Shown: piece after piece, positions 8,782 through 16,802 of the stretch | How the letters are laid out: the number at the start of each line of letters is the position of its first letter | How positions within the stretch are numbered: the stretch's first letter is position 1 | Assembly (NCBI GenBank): GCA_049965615.1 | Contig: JBMFWD010000011.1 | Location: 1-64,000 of the forward strand | Source of the DNA: Acidobacterium sp049965615 | GTDB lineage: Bacteria; Acidobacteriota; Terriglobia; Terriglobales; Acidobacteriaceae | Direction of reading: 5' to 3' | Length of the DNA: 64,000 bases | The notes under the pieces: model-generated | Database searches by the model: none | Seen by the model: only the letters and a program-made list of their open reading frames with translations | Told to the model about the DNA's origin: nothing | Translations under genes and position numbers: made by a program

Positions 8782-9654
8782 ATGAGAGACGAAGTAACGA
8801 GCCTTGCGCCGGGGCTGTATCTGGTGGCGACTCCGATTGGAAATCTTGAGGACATCACGCTGCGGGCGCTGCGGGTGCTGCGCGAGGCGGACCGCATTGC
8901 GTGCGAGGACACACGGCAGACGCAGAAGCTGCTGAATCACTTTGCGATTGCGAAGGCGACACTGAGCCTGCACGGGCACAATGAGGCGGCGCGGACGCCG
9001 GAGCTGCTGGCGGCTCTGCAGACGGGCGAGCGGATTGCGGTGGTGAGCGATGCGGGGATGCCGGGGATCTCTGACCCTGGGATGCATTTGGCGTCGGCAG
9101 CGCTGGAGGCGGGCGTGGCGGTGTATCCCGTGCCGGGCGCGAATGCGGCGCTGACGGCTCTGGTGGCTTCAGGGCTGCCTGCGGAGCGGTTTTTGTTTTT
9201 CGGCTTTTTACCGTCGAAGGCGGGTGAGCGGCGCACGGCTCTGGAGAAGTTGCGCGAAGGGACCGACGAGCGGCTGACGGTGGTGTTCTATGAGGCTCCG
9301 CACCGCATTGTGGAGACGCTGGGCGACCTTGCCGCCGTTTGGGGCGAGGATGCGCGGGTGGTGCTGGCTCGGGAGCTGACCAAGCTGCACGAGGAGTTTT
9401 TGCGGGGGACGGTGGCGGAGGTTCGCGAGGCGTTGACGGTGCGCGACCGGGTGCGCGGGGAGATGGTGCTGCTGCTGGATGCTGTTCCGGAGGCGAGGGC
9501 TGTGGTGGCGGAGAGCGTGGGGGAACGGGTGGCAGCGCTGGCTCGCGAAGAGGGGTTGGATGAGCGCGACGCTTTGAAGCGTGTGGCGCGGGAGCGCGGG
9601 GTTTCAAAGAGTGATGCTTACCGGGAGCTGCAGCGGGAGCGTGGGAAGCGGTAG
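8782..9654 (+). CDS. rsmI: 16S rRNA (cytidine1402-2'-O)-methyltransferase
   Basis: A 290-residue RsmI, which 2'-O-methylates C1402 in the ribosomal P site. Typical motifs are LYLVATPIGNLEDITLRAL, CEDTRQTQKLL, VVSDAGMPGISDPG and VYPVPGANAA, which build the tetrapyrrole-methylase fold with its SAM site. I prefer the ATG at 8782 over a TTG six codons upstream. It is on the same strand as the CBS protein, 68 bp downstream, and converges on a secreted unknown with a 4-bp gap. Confidence 0.93.
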   Translation: MRDEVTSLAPGLYLVATPIGNLEDITLRALRVLREADRIACEDTRQTQKLLNHFAIAKATLSLHGHNEAARTPELLAALQTGERIAVVSDAGMPGISDPGMHLASAALEAGVAVYPVPGANAALTALVASGLPAERFLFFGFLPSKAGERRTALEKLREGTDERLTVVFYEAPHRIVETLGDLAAVWGEDARVVLARELTKLHEEFLRGTVAEVREALTVRDRVRGEMVLLLDAVPEARAVVAESVGERVAALAREEGLDERDALKRVARERGVSKSDAYRELQRERGKR

Positions 9655-9658
9655 GCGA

Positions 9659-10345
9659 TTATGCGCCGGGGACGGTGATGCCGGATTGGCGCTGCCATCC
9701 GCCGTTGGTTTTTTCAAGGTAGACCCACTGGCCCTGGGCGCAGAGGACTCCGCACCAGTCGTTGACGTAGACGAGGGCGGCATGGCGGTCTTTGCTGAAG
9801 TAGACAGCGCTGAAGAAAGTGACGCCGGGATAAGCGGCGTAGCGGGACCGCTGACGTGAGTCTGGCGCGGCGGCAGTTCGGACATGGCGCAATTCGCGGA
9901 CCTGGGCGGGGTTGAGCAGGTCGTAGGGATGGTCGAGGTGCAGGCGGGACTGGAGGGTGTAGCTGATTTCGCGGGATTGCTCGAAGTCCTGAACGGCCTG
10001 GTGGAAGGCGATTTCGTTGCCGGGCGGGGGTTTGAGCGCGCCCCGGGGGTCGATGCGGGGATTCATCTCATCGAAAGTGATGGTTTTTTCGGCGATGGCC
10101 CAGCGGGAGGCGCTGGCGGCGCCCATGTGCTCGAAGAGCTTGCCGGGCATGAGCAGGGAGTAGATGGCGTAGGAGTCTTCGGCGCGGTCGGGTGGGATGT
10201 GGTCGCCGTTTTCGGCGGGAGATTCGGGGTGCGACGCGGGCGCAGCCTGCTGTTGAGGCTGGGCGGGCGATTGCCGGGCGCGCATGGGGATGGCCGCGAG
10301 TGCGGTAATGGTGGTGAGACCGACGGCGAGGGCGAGGGCGCGCAT
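9659..10345 (-). CDS. Secreted protein of unknown function
   Basis: A 228-residue protein with a signal-peptide-like start (MRALALAVGLTTITALAAIPMRA), then a Gln/Pro/Ala-rich linker to about residue 50. The rest contains DSYAIYSLLMPG and a C-terminal YVNDWCGVLCAQGQWVYLEK segment with a Cys pair (CGVLC) that could be redox-active or disulfide-bonded. I cannot assign a family. The pattern resembles small periplasmic proteins common in acidobacterial genomes, but this is an impression only. Confidence 0.7.
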   Translation of the reverse strand: MRALALAVGLTTITALAAIPMRARQSPAQPQQQAAPASHPESPAENGDHIPPDRAEDSYAIYSLLMPGKLFEHMGAASASRWAIAEKTITFDEMNPRIDPRGALKPPPGNEIAFHQAVQDFEQSREISYTLQSRLHLDHPYDLLNPAQVRELRHVRTAAAPDSRQRSRYAAYPGVTFFSAVYFSKDRHAALVYVNDWCGVLCAQGQWVYLEKTNGGWQRQSGITVPGA

Positions 10346-10368
10346 CTTTTGTGAAGATAGACGCGAAA

Positions 10369-10391
10369 GCCGGGCGAAAGGATCGCCCGGC
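10369..10391. terminator. Possible terminator hairpin
   Basis: A 9-bp perfect stem (GCCGGGCGA/TCGCCCGGC) with a 5-nt loop lies between the minus-strand gene at 10411 and the next minus-strand gene. There is no strong T-run, so it may only weakly separate the two transcripts. Confidence 0.4.
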
Positions 10392-10410
10392 GTGCAAAAT
10401 GGGAAAATGC

Positions 10411-10866
10411 TCAGTGCCCGGTGGGGAGCTCCCAGGCGGGGGTGGGGCGCTTGTCAGCAGGGAGATCGCGGCCCTTGAGACGGTCGTAGAGGTGGTCGTC
10501 GCTGGTGGTGCCGAGCGACTCATTGTAGAGACAGGGTTCGCCGGCGGCTTCCTTGAGCTCTTCGCTGAAGCGATGGAGCATGTGGAGATGCTCGGCGGTG
10601 GCGCCGAAGTCGCCGCGCGCGGTGTGGAACTGCTGCTGATAGCCGCGGTTGACGAGGTGGGCTATCTCCTTGCCGAAGAGCACGCCGGGGCGATGGACGA
10701 TGGAGTGGGAGGCAGTGCCTTCGCCGGGGGCGATGATGGCGGCGCAGCCGTACTTGGCTACCTTGAACTGGTTTGCGACGTTCTCGACCGGAGTGACATC
10801 AAATTGGAGACTCCGAAGCCTGTCGAGCACTTCGCTGAAGGAAATCTGCTTGTTTTTTTTGGGCAT
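10411..10866 (-). CDS. Small soluble protein of unknown function
   Basis: A 151-residue protein starting MPKKNKQISFSEVLDRL. It has no signal peptide or membrane segment. Features are an acidic/basic N-terminal helix, a central FKVAKYGCAAIIAPGEG stretch and a His-rich middle (HSIVHRPG, HLVNRGYQQQFH, HLHMLHRF) that could bind metal. I do not recognise a family. Codons 3-4 plus part of codon 5 form an 8-nt A run directly after the start, a slippage-prone site. The frame stays open upstream in antisense of cysM, but codon pattern and start context favour 10866. Confidence 0.6.
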   Translation of the reverse strand: MPKKNKQISFSEVLDRLRSLQFDVTPVENVANQFKVAKYGCAAIIAPGEGTASHSIVHRPGVLFGKEIAHLVNRGYQQQFHTARGDFGATAEHLHMLHRFSEELKEAAGEPCLYNESLGTTSDDHLYDRLKGRDLPADKRPTPAWELPTGH

Positions 10867-10980
10867 GATGCCTGCGGACCTGTTCCGAATTTGGGTCTTT
10901 GAGAGCCGGGAGCTAAACTGAAGCCAGACGCGACCGGCTGTTTTCAATCTCGCACAAGAAAGCCTGGACTGCAATTTACC

Positions 10981-11934
10981 ATGCCTACGCTGACCAAATC
11001 GGAGAAGACAGAGACGCTGCTGCTGGGCTCCTCGCTGCTGGAGCGGATTGGCCATACGCCGCTGGTGCGGCTGGAGCGGCTGACGGAAAAGCTGCCCGGA
11101 ATCCAGATACTGGGCAAGGCGGAGTGGACGAACCCGGGCGGCTCGGTGAAGGACCGGCCTGCATCGTCGATAGTGCTGGACGCGATGGAGCGCGGGCTGC
11201 TGAGCAGCGGCAAGCACCTGCTGGACGCCACGAGCGGCAACACGGGCATTGCCTACGCGATGCTGGGCGCGGCGATGGGATTCGGGGTGACGCTGTGCAT
11301 GCCGACGAATGTTTCTCCGGAGCGGAAGCGGATTCTCTCCGCTTACGGGGCGGAGGTGGTTTGGACCGACCCGAATGACAGCTCGGACGGGGCGATTCGC
11401 AAGGCGCGCGAGCTGGCCGCCAATGAGCCTGAAAAGTATTACTACGCAGACCAGTACAACAACGAGAACAACTGGAAGGCGCACTACCGCACCACGGCGA
11501 ACGAAATATGGGCGCAGACCGAGGGGCGGATTACGCACTTTATCGCCGGGATGGGCACGAGCGGCACGTTCATGGGCACGTCGCGGCGGCTGCGGGAGCT
11601 GAACCCGAAGATTGAGTGCATTTCGATGCAGCCGGACTCGCCTTTCCACGGGCTGGAAGGCATGAAGCACATGGCGACCTCGATTGTGCCGGGGATTTAC
11701 GATCCCGAGCATGCGGACCGCAATATTGAGACGGAAACCGAAGCCGCCTATGCAATGGCGCGGCGGCTGGGACGCACCGAGGGGCTGCTGGTGGGGATTT
11801 CGGCAGCAGCCAACGTGGCCACGGCTTTGCGCGTGGCCGAGGAAGTGGCCGTGCGCGGCGAGGAAGCTGTGATTGTGACGATCCTTTGCGACTCGGCGGA
11901 CAAGTACCTGAGCGAACGCTTCTGGGAAGAGTAG
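10981..11934 (+). CDS. cysM: PLP-dependent cysteine synthase (CysM-like)
   Basis: A 317-residue fold-type II PLP enzyme. The PLP lysine is K57 in NPGGSVKDR, TSGNTGI at about 84-90 contacts substrate, and GMGTSGTFMG is the phosphate loop. It should make cysteine from an activated serine and sulfide or a thiocarboxylate. The neighbours (JAMM peptidase, ubiquitin-like carrier, MoeB-rhodanese) argue that the sulfur donor is the thiocarboxylated carrier, as in mycobacterial CysM/CysO. The Arg that selects O-phosphoserine in M. tuberculosis CysM is not obvious here (HGLEGM in that region), so the acceptor substrate is open. It is followed 12 bp later by the peptidase gene. Confidence 0.88.
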   Translation: MPTLTKSEKTETLLLGSSLLERIGHTPLVRLERLTEKLPGIQILGKAEWTNPGGSVKDRPASSIVLDAMERGLLSSGKHLLDATSGNTGIAYAMLGAAMGFGVTLCMPTNVSPERKRILSAYGAEVVWTDPNDSSDGAIRKARELAANEPEKYYYADQYNNENNWKAHYRTTANEIWAQTEGRITHFIAGMGTSGTFMGTSRRLRELNPKIECISMQPDSPFHGLEGMKHMATSIVPGIYDPEHADRNIETETEAAYAMARRLGRTEGLLVGISAAANVATALRVAEEVAVRGEEAVIVTILCDSADKYLSERFWEE

Positions 11935-11946
11935 CTGGGAGGAAGA

Positions 11947-12408
11947 ATGCTGAAAGTGAGCGATCCCGTATATGAAGCCATGCGCCAGCACGGTGAAGAG
12001 ACGTATCCGCACGAGTGCTGCGGGGTGATGCTGGGCCGCAGTGAAGACCCTGTGAATGCCGTGACGGAGGTGGTGCGCGCGGGCAATACGCGCACAGACT
12101 CGGCGCATAACCGCTATCACATCGCGCCGCAGGAGCTGATCCGCATCCAGCGGCAGGGCCGGGAAAAGGGCCTGGACATTGTTGGGTTTTATCACTCGCA
12201 CCCGGATCATCCGGCACAGTGGTCGCCAACGGATTTTGCCGAGGCGCACTGGCTGGGCTGCAGCTACGTGATTACGGCAGTAGAGAAGGGCGCGGCGCGG
12301 CAGACGAACTCGTTTCGGCTGACCGGGCACTCGGAAGAGACGAAGAAGTTTGAACCGGAACCGATTGAGGTGACGGGGCAGAATACTCCAGGCCTTGGTC
12401 CGGAGTAA
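11947..12408 (+). CDS. mec: JAMM/MPN+ metallopeptidase (Mec-like)
   Basis: A 153-residue protein with the full JAMM zinc motif: E23 in PHECCG, H83-S-H85, and S93/D96 in HPDHPAQWSPTD. In Mycobacterium, Mec frees cysteine from the CysO-Cys adduct; related bacterial JAMM peptidases trim residues after the Gly-Gly of ubiquitin-like carriers (QbsD on QbsE). Being 12 bp behind cysM and directly before the carrier, it probably cuts this carrier after G90, either at the tail or at an added cysteine. The last 25 residues are an unstructured acidic tail. Confidence 0.9.
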   Translation: MLKVSDPVYEAMRQHGEETYPHECCGVMLGRSEDPVNAVTEVVRAGNTRTDSAHNRYHIAPQELIRIQRQGREKGLDIVGFYHSHPDHPAQWSPTDFAEAHWLGCSYVITAVEKGAARQTNSFRLTGHSEETKKFEPEPIEVTGQNTPGLGPE

Positions 12409-12526
12409 AACGAGGTAAGCCGCGCCGCTGGTTTGCGCGCGGATGAGCCGTTAGCATGGAAGCAGGCATGAGTTCTGCGTCTACGCACAGAGCAACAGAG
12501 CGAATCAGCAAGAAGGAAACGACACG

Positions 12527-12859
12527 ATGAAAATCTTCATCCCGACACCGCTTCGCGTATACACGGAGAAGCAGGATGCGGTGGAGGTTGCGGGCAATAC
12601 GGTCGCGGAGGCGCTTTCGGCGCTGACCAGCAAGTACCCGGACTTCCAGAAGCATCTGTACACGGGCGAGGGCAAACTGCGCTCGTTCGTCAACGTCTAC
12701 CTGAACGACGAGGATGTTCGTTATTTGCCGGAGGGCGACAAGACCCCGGTGAAGGAGCAGGACACGCTTTCGATTATCCCGTCCATTGCCGGCGGGGCTG
12801 GGATTGGCCGTCCAGGCGACCGCGCCTTGGGCGCCTGGTGCTGTTGTTGTTGCGACTAA
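12527..12859 (+). CDS. cysO: Ubiquitin-like sulfur carrier (CysO/MoaD-type) with Cys-rich C-terminal tail
   Basis: A 110-residue beta-grasp protein. Residues 1-90 match CysO (FVNVYLNDEDVRYL, then DTLSIIPSIAGG), and the Gly-Gly at 89-90 is where a mature carrier should end. Here 20 more residues follow, finishing in five consecutive cysteines (C105-C109) and Asp. Since adenylation needs a free Gly-Gly end, the tail must be removed, most simply by the adjacent JAMM peptidase. AGAAGG about 10 nt upstream of the ATG is a good ribosome-binding site. The TGT-type run coding for the cysteines is low-complexity DNA, but the frame ends cleanly at TAA. Confidence 0.88.
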   Translation: MKIFIPTPLRVYTEKQDAVEVAGNTVAEALSALTSKYPDFQKHLYTGEGKLRSFVNVYLNDEDVRYLPEGDKTPVKEQDTLSIIPSIAGGAGIGRPGDRALGAWCCCCCD

Positions 12860-12975
12860 CCCTCTGAGTCGCACGCGTTCGGCTGGAACGCGCATCTTGC
12901 AGCGAAATTTCCTACAATAGCTGTAAGCCGAAGAACTCCTGAATCACAGCAAGAGAAAGCAGACGAGGCATAGAA

Positions 12976-14157
12976 ATGGCCACGATGACTGAATCGTCCG
13001 CGGCGCTGCCGCAATTGACCAACGAAGATCTGGCGCGGTACTCGCGCCACCTGCTATTGCCCGAGGTGGGCATGGAGGGCCAGCAGAAGCTGAAGGCCGC
13101 CAAGGTTCTGTGCGTGGGCACGGGCGGGCTGGGCGCTCCGCTGGCGCTGTACCTGGCCGCGGCGGGCATCGGCACGCTGGGGCTGGTGGACTTTGACGTG
13201 GTGGATGAGAGCAACCTGCAGCGGCAGGTGATCCACTCGACGCCGGACGTGGGCCGACCCAAGATTGATTCGGCGGCGGAGAAGCTGCATGCGCTGAATC
13301 CGCGGATGAAGATTGTGAAGCACGAGACGATGCTCACCAGCCAGAATGCGCTGGAGATCGTTTCGCAGTACGACATCGTCGCCGATGGGACGGACAACTT
13401 TCCCACGCGGTACCTGGTGAACGACGCCTGCGTGCTGACGGGCAAGCCGAACTCGTATGCGTCGATCTTCCGGTTTGAGGGACAGGCCAGCGTGTTTGGC
13501 GCCGAGGATGGCCCCTGCTACCGTTGTTTGTATCCTGAGCCGCCACCGCCGGGGCTGGTGCCTTCCTGCGCGGAGGGTGGCGTGCTGGGAGTTCTTCCTG
13601 GACTGCTGGGCGTGATCCAGGCCACGGAAGTGATCAAGCTGATCCTGGGCAAGGGCGATCCGTTGATCGGGCGTCTGCTGCTGGTGGATTCGTTGAACAT
13701 GAAGTTCCGCGAGCTGAAGCTGAGGAAGAATCCGGAGTGCCCGGTTTGCGGTGCGAATCCGACGGTGAAGGAGCTGATCGACTACCAGCAGTTCTGCGGG
13801 ATTCAGCCTCCGGCTGCGGTGCAGAACGGGATTCCGCAGATCAGCGTGAAGGAGCTGAAGCGCAAGCTGGACGCAAAGGAAGACTTCCTTCTGCTGGATG
13901 TGCGGGAGCCGCACGAGTTCCAGATTGCGAACCTGAACGGGAAGCTGATCCCGGTGGGCGAATTGCCGAATCGCGTGAGCGAGCTGGATGCGGCGCGGCA
14001 GGCCGGGCAGGAAATTGTCGTCCACTGCAAGGGCGGCGGACGCAGCCAGAAGGCAGCGGAGTTCCTGCAGCAGCAGGGCTTCCAGAACGTGTCGAATGTG
14101 GCCGGCGGGATTCTGGCCTGGTCGGCTGAGATTGATCCTTCGGTGCCGAAGTATTGA
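12976..14157 (+). CDS. moeB: MoeB/ThiF-type carrier-activating enzyme with rhodanese domain
   Basis: A 393-residue E1-like enzyme (MoeZ/MoeBR type). The adenylation domain has GTGGLGAP (48-55), VDFDVVDESNLQRQ and two zinc CxxC pairs (C181/C184, C255/C258). The C-terminal rhodanese (about 290-390) has the persulfide cysteine C351 in VHCKGGGRS. It should adenylate the carrier's C-terminal glycine and pass sulfur to make the thiocarboxylate. It is the last gene of the cysM-mec-cysO cluster and could also serve molybdopterin or thiamine carriers. A strong terminator follows at 14236. Confidence 0.93.
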   Translation: MATMTESSAALPQLTNEDLARYSRHLLLPEVGMEGQQKLKAAKVLCVGTGGLGAPLALYLAAAGIGTLGLVDFDVVDESNLQRQVIHSTPDVGRPKIDSAAEKLHALNPRMKIVKHETMLTSQNALEIVSQYDIVADGTDNFPTRYLVNDACVLTGKPNSYASIFRFEGQASVFGAEDGPCYRCLYPEPPPPGLVPSCAEGGVLGVLPGLLGVIQATEVIKLILGKGDPLIGRLLLVDSLNMKFRELKLRKNPECPVCGANPTVKELIDYQQFCGIQPPAAVQNGIPQISVKELKRKLDAKEDFLLLDVREPHEFQIANLNGKLIPVGELPNRVSELDAARQAGQEIVVHCKGGGRSQKAAEFLQQQGFQNVSNVAGGILAWSAEIDPSVPKY

Positions 14158-14174
14158 GTGCCGGCCGTGGCGAA

Positions 14175-14210
14175 CCCACCCTGGCTGCGCGAGGGTGGGG
14201 CACCCGGATG
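14175..14210. repeat. Intergenic palindromic repeat, copy 1
   Basis: The core CCACCCT...AGGGTGG is palindromic and followed by GGCACCCGGATG. A close copy lies at 23898-23932, also just downstream of a plus-strand gene. The conserved block is about 35 bp with a variable loop. This is typical of short dispersed (REP-like) chromosomal repeats rather than a mobile element with genes. Confidence 0.75.
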
Positions 14211-14235
14211 GGATGAGTTCGAAAGTTGAAAATGG

Positions 14236-14270
14236 GAACGGCGCGAGTGATCGCGCCGTTCTTGTTTTCT
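14236..14270 (+). terminator. Rho-independent terminator after moeB
   Basis: An 11-bp perfect stem (GAACGGCGCGA/TCGCGCCGTTC) with a GTGA tetraloop is followed by TTGTTTTC. It is well placed to end the cysM-mec-cysO-moeB transcript. Confidence 0.85.
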
Positions 14271-14466
14271 GTGAGGAATCTTCTCCAGGGGAAATCCGTA
14301 CGGGTGGAGATCCATATGGACTTTTCGATACGATGCAGAAAACGCAGATTTCTCCAGTTCGCGCCTTCGGCGCTACGGTCGAAATGACCCCTCCTTTGGG
14401 CCTGGTCGCATTTGAGGGATCTGTTGCGGGGAAAGATACCTGACACTATTGGAGCGCCGGCAGAAC
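14271..14466. other. Intergenic, no gene; possible second repeat
   Basis: About 200 bp before the rel stop with no credible reading frame. It includes a GC palindrome (GCGCCTTCGGCGC, 14361-14373) flanked by 'TTCTCCAGTT' and 'GGTCGAAATGAC', which looks like the kind of short repeat scattered in acidobacterial intergenes. Only this one copy is in the window, so repeat status is unproven. Confidence 0.4.
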
Positions 14467-16701
14467 TTACGGCCGCTGGGAGCGTTTTACGTCGCGGACG
14501 CCGGGGAGGCGGCGGAGGCCCTGCACCAAGCGGTTGAGGTGGGCCACGTCTTCGGCTTCGACGACGAATTCCACAACCGCGTCGCCGTTCTGATCCTGGC
14601 GTGAGTCCACCGTGCGAATGTTGGTGTTGTCGTCGCTGATGATGGCCGTCATCTCCTTCAGCATGCCGGCGCGATCGTCGCAGTAGACGGTAAGGCGCAC
14701 AGGGTAGGTGTTCTGGCGGCCGGTCTTTTGCTCGACGGCGTGAGCCCACTCGACGGCGATGCGGCGGTCGGCCTCATAGAGCAGGTTCTGCACGTTGGGG
14801 CAGTTGCGGGCATGGACGGCGACGCCTTTGCCGCGGGTGACGTAGCCGACGATTTCGTCGCCGCGAATCGGGTTGCAGCAGCGGGCGCGGTAGACGAGCA
14901 GTTCGTTCTGGCCCTCGACCTGGAGCGAGTCCCCGGCGGAGGCGCGGAGTGCAGCCTCCTGCGCGCTGGGCTTGACGGCGGGTGTATCGGCCTCGGCCGG
15001 CTGCTGATGGATGAGCGAAGGCGCAAGGCGGTGCAACACCTGGCGGGCCGAGTACTTGCCGAAGCCAATGGCGGCGAAGAGATCGTTGGGGGTGGCGACG
15101 CTGTATTCATTGGCGACGCGGGAGTAGTCGGAGTCGTCAAACTTACCGAGGGAGACTTTGTACTTGCGGGCTTCGCGATCGAGCAGCTTGTGGCCGATGT
15201 CAATGGCGCGCTCGCGCTGGTGTTCATTGAGCCAGTGCTTGATCTTGTTGCGGGCGCGCGAGCTTTTGACGAAGTTGAGCCAGTCGCGGCTGGGCGTGTG
15301 GCCGGTCTGGGTGATGACCTCGACGATGTCTCCGTTGCGGAGCTTCGAGCGGAGCGGCACGATGCGGCCGTTGACGCGAGCGCCGGTGCAGGAGTGGCCG
15401 ACCTCGGTGTGGATGGCGTAGGCGAAGTCGAGCGGGCTGGCGTCCTTGGGGAGCACGACGACCTTGCCCCTGGGGGTGAAGGTATAAACCTCTTCGGGGT
15501 AGAGATCGATCTTGAGCGTGGAGAGGAAGTCGCTCGAATCCTTCATTTCGCGCTGCCACTCGACGAGCTGACGGACCCATGCAAGCCGCTGCTCGTCGCG
15601 GGGATTCACTGCTCCGCCGGATTTGTACTTCCAATGCGCGGCAATGCCTTCTTCGGCGACGCGGTGCATTTCCTCGGTGCGGATCTGGACCTCGAACTGG
15701 TGGCCGCCCTCGCCCATGACGGTGGTGTGGAGAGATTGGTACATGTTGGGCCGGGGCATGGCGATGAAGTCCTTGATGCGCCCGGGCACAGGCCGCCAGA
15801 TGGAGTGGATGAGGCCGAGGACGGCGTAGCAGTCCTGCTCACTGGTGGTGATGACGCGGAGGGCAAGCAGGTCGTAGAGCTGGTCGAGGCGCGAGTGGGA
15901 CTTTTGCAGCTTGGTGTGGATGCTGTAAAGGCGCTTGATGCGCCACTCGACACGTGCCTTGATGTTGTTTTCCGCCAGCTTGTCGGTGAGGAGCGATTCG
16001 ACTCCGGCGAGGAACTGCTCGCCCTCGGAGCGGCGCTCTTCCACTTCGTCCTGCAACTGCTTGTAGGCGTGCGGATCGACGTAGCGGAAGGCGAGGTCTT
16101 CGAGTTCGCCGCGCACCTTGCCCATGCCGAGACGGTGCGCGAGCGGGGCGTAGATGTCGAGTGTTTCCTGCGCGATGGCCTGCTGGCGGTTGGGCTGCAG
16201 GTGCTCGAGAGTGCGCATGTTGTGGAGGCGGTCGGCGAGCTTGATGACGACGACGCGGACGTCCGTGACCATGGCGAGGAGCATTTTGCGAACGTTCTCA
16301 GCCTGGCGATCTTCTCGATTGGCGAACTGGATTTTGTCGATCTTGGTGACGCCGTCAACGATGTGGGCGACCTGCTCGCCGAACTGACTGGCAATTTCGG
16401 GGGTGGTGACGGGGGTGTCTTCGACGGCGTCGTGGAGCAGGCCGGCGGCGATGGCCGTCGCGTCGAGCTTCATCTCCGCCAGGACGAGGGCTACCTCGAG
16501 CGGGTGGAGAACAAAAGGCTCACCGGAGGCGCGGCGCTGGCCCTCGTGATGCTCAAGGCAGAAGGCCCAGGCGCGGCGAATGATATCGAGATCGTCACTG
16601 GGACGATTGGTGCGCACGGTCTCCAGAAGCGCGTCAAACTTACGCGCGAGGAGCTCGGACTCATCGGTTTGAGCCTGCGTATTCGGCTGCGCCGTCGCCA
16701 T
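14467..16701 (-). CDS. rel: Bifunctional (p)ppGpp synthetase/hydrolase
   Basis: A 744-residue RelA/SpoT homologue controlling the stringent response. The HD hydrolase domain has its metal ligands (H66, H90-D91 in LLHDAVEDT, and the later KLADRLHNMR). The synthetase domain has RIKDFIA and NMYQSLHTTV, with the RxKD form usual in bifunctional enzymes. TGS (VYTFTPRGKVVVLPKDASP), the CC zinc-finger region (RCCNPIRGDEIVGYVTRGKG) and a C-terminal ACT domain follow. The length is normal. pgsA ends nearby at 16803 on the same strand upstream. Confidence 0.95.
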   Translation of the reverse strand: MATAQPNTQAQTDESELLARKFDALLETVRTNRPSDDLDIIRRAWAFCLEHHEGQRRASGEPFVLHPLEVALVLAEMKLDATAIAAGLLHDAVEDTPVTTPEIASQFGEQVAHIVDGVTKIDKIQFANREDRQAENVRKMLLAMVTDVRVVVIKLADRLHNMRTLEHLQPNRQQAIAQETLDIYAPLAHRLGMGKVRGELEDLAFRYVDPHAYKQLQDEVEERRSEGEQFLAGVESLLTDKLAENNIKARVEWRIKRLYSIHTKLQKSHSRLDQLYDLLALRVITTSEQDCYAVLGLIHSIWRPVPGRIKDFIAMPRPNMYQSLHTTVMGEGGHQFEVQIRTEEMHRVAEEGIAAHWKYKSGGAVNPRDEQRLAWVRQLVEWQREMKDSSDFLSTLKIDLYPEEVYTFTPRGKVVVLPKDASPLDFAYAIHTEVGHSCTGARVNGRIVPLRSKLRNGDIVEVITQTGHTPSRDWLNFVKSSRARNKIKHWLNEHQRERAIDIGHKLLDREARKYKVSLGKFDDSDYSRVANEYSVATPNDLFAAIGFGKYSARQVLHRLAPSLIHQQPAEADTPAVKPSAQEAALRASAGDSLQVEGQNELLVYRARCCNPIRGDEIVGYVTRGKGVAVHARNCPNVQNLLYEADRRIAVEWAHAVEQKTGRQNTYPVRLTVYCDDRAGMLKEMTAIISDDNTNIRTVDSRQDQNGDAVVEFVVEAEDVAHLNRLVQGLRRLPGVRDVKRSQRP

Positions 16702-16802
16702 ACTTCATTATAGGCGTGTTACCAGTCAAATTCTTACGGGGAAGTGAGGGCGGGGTGCGTGAGGGTGGAAGCGGTTGTTACCGCACAGCAATGCCGGGCA
16801 GG

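Noticed and set aside
10867..12330. Upstream extension of the minus-strand gene ending at 10411
   Set aside because: It would run antisense through cysM and mec; the protein-like part begins at MPKKNK (10866).
12790..12862. Possible frameshift or sequencing error at the end of cysO
   Set aside because: Not supported internally: the frame proceeds to a TAA without overlap to another frame that would restore a GG end, so the tail is reported as real, with the check listed.
14728..16713. Long plus-strand frame (661 codons) opposite rel
   Set aside because: It is an antisense frame caused by GC-rich third positions; Rel on the minus strand has complete conserved domains.
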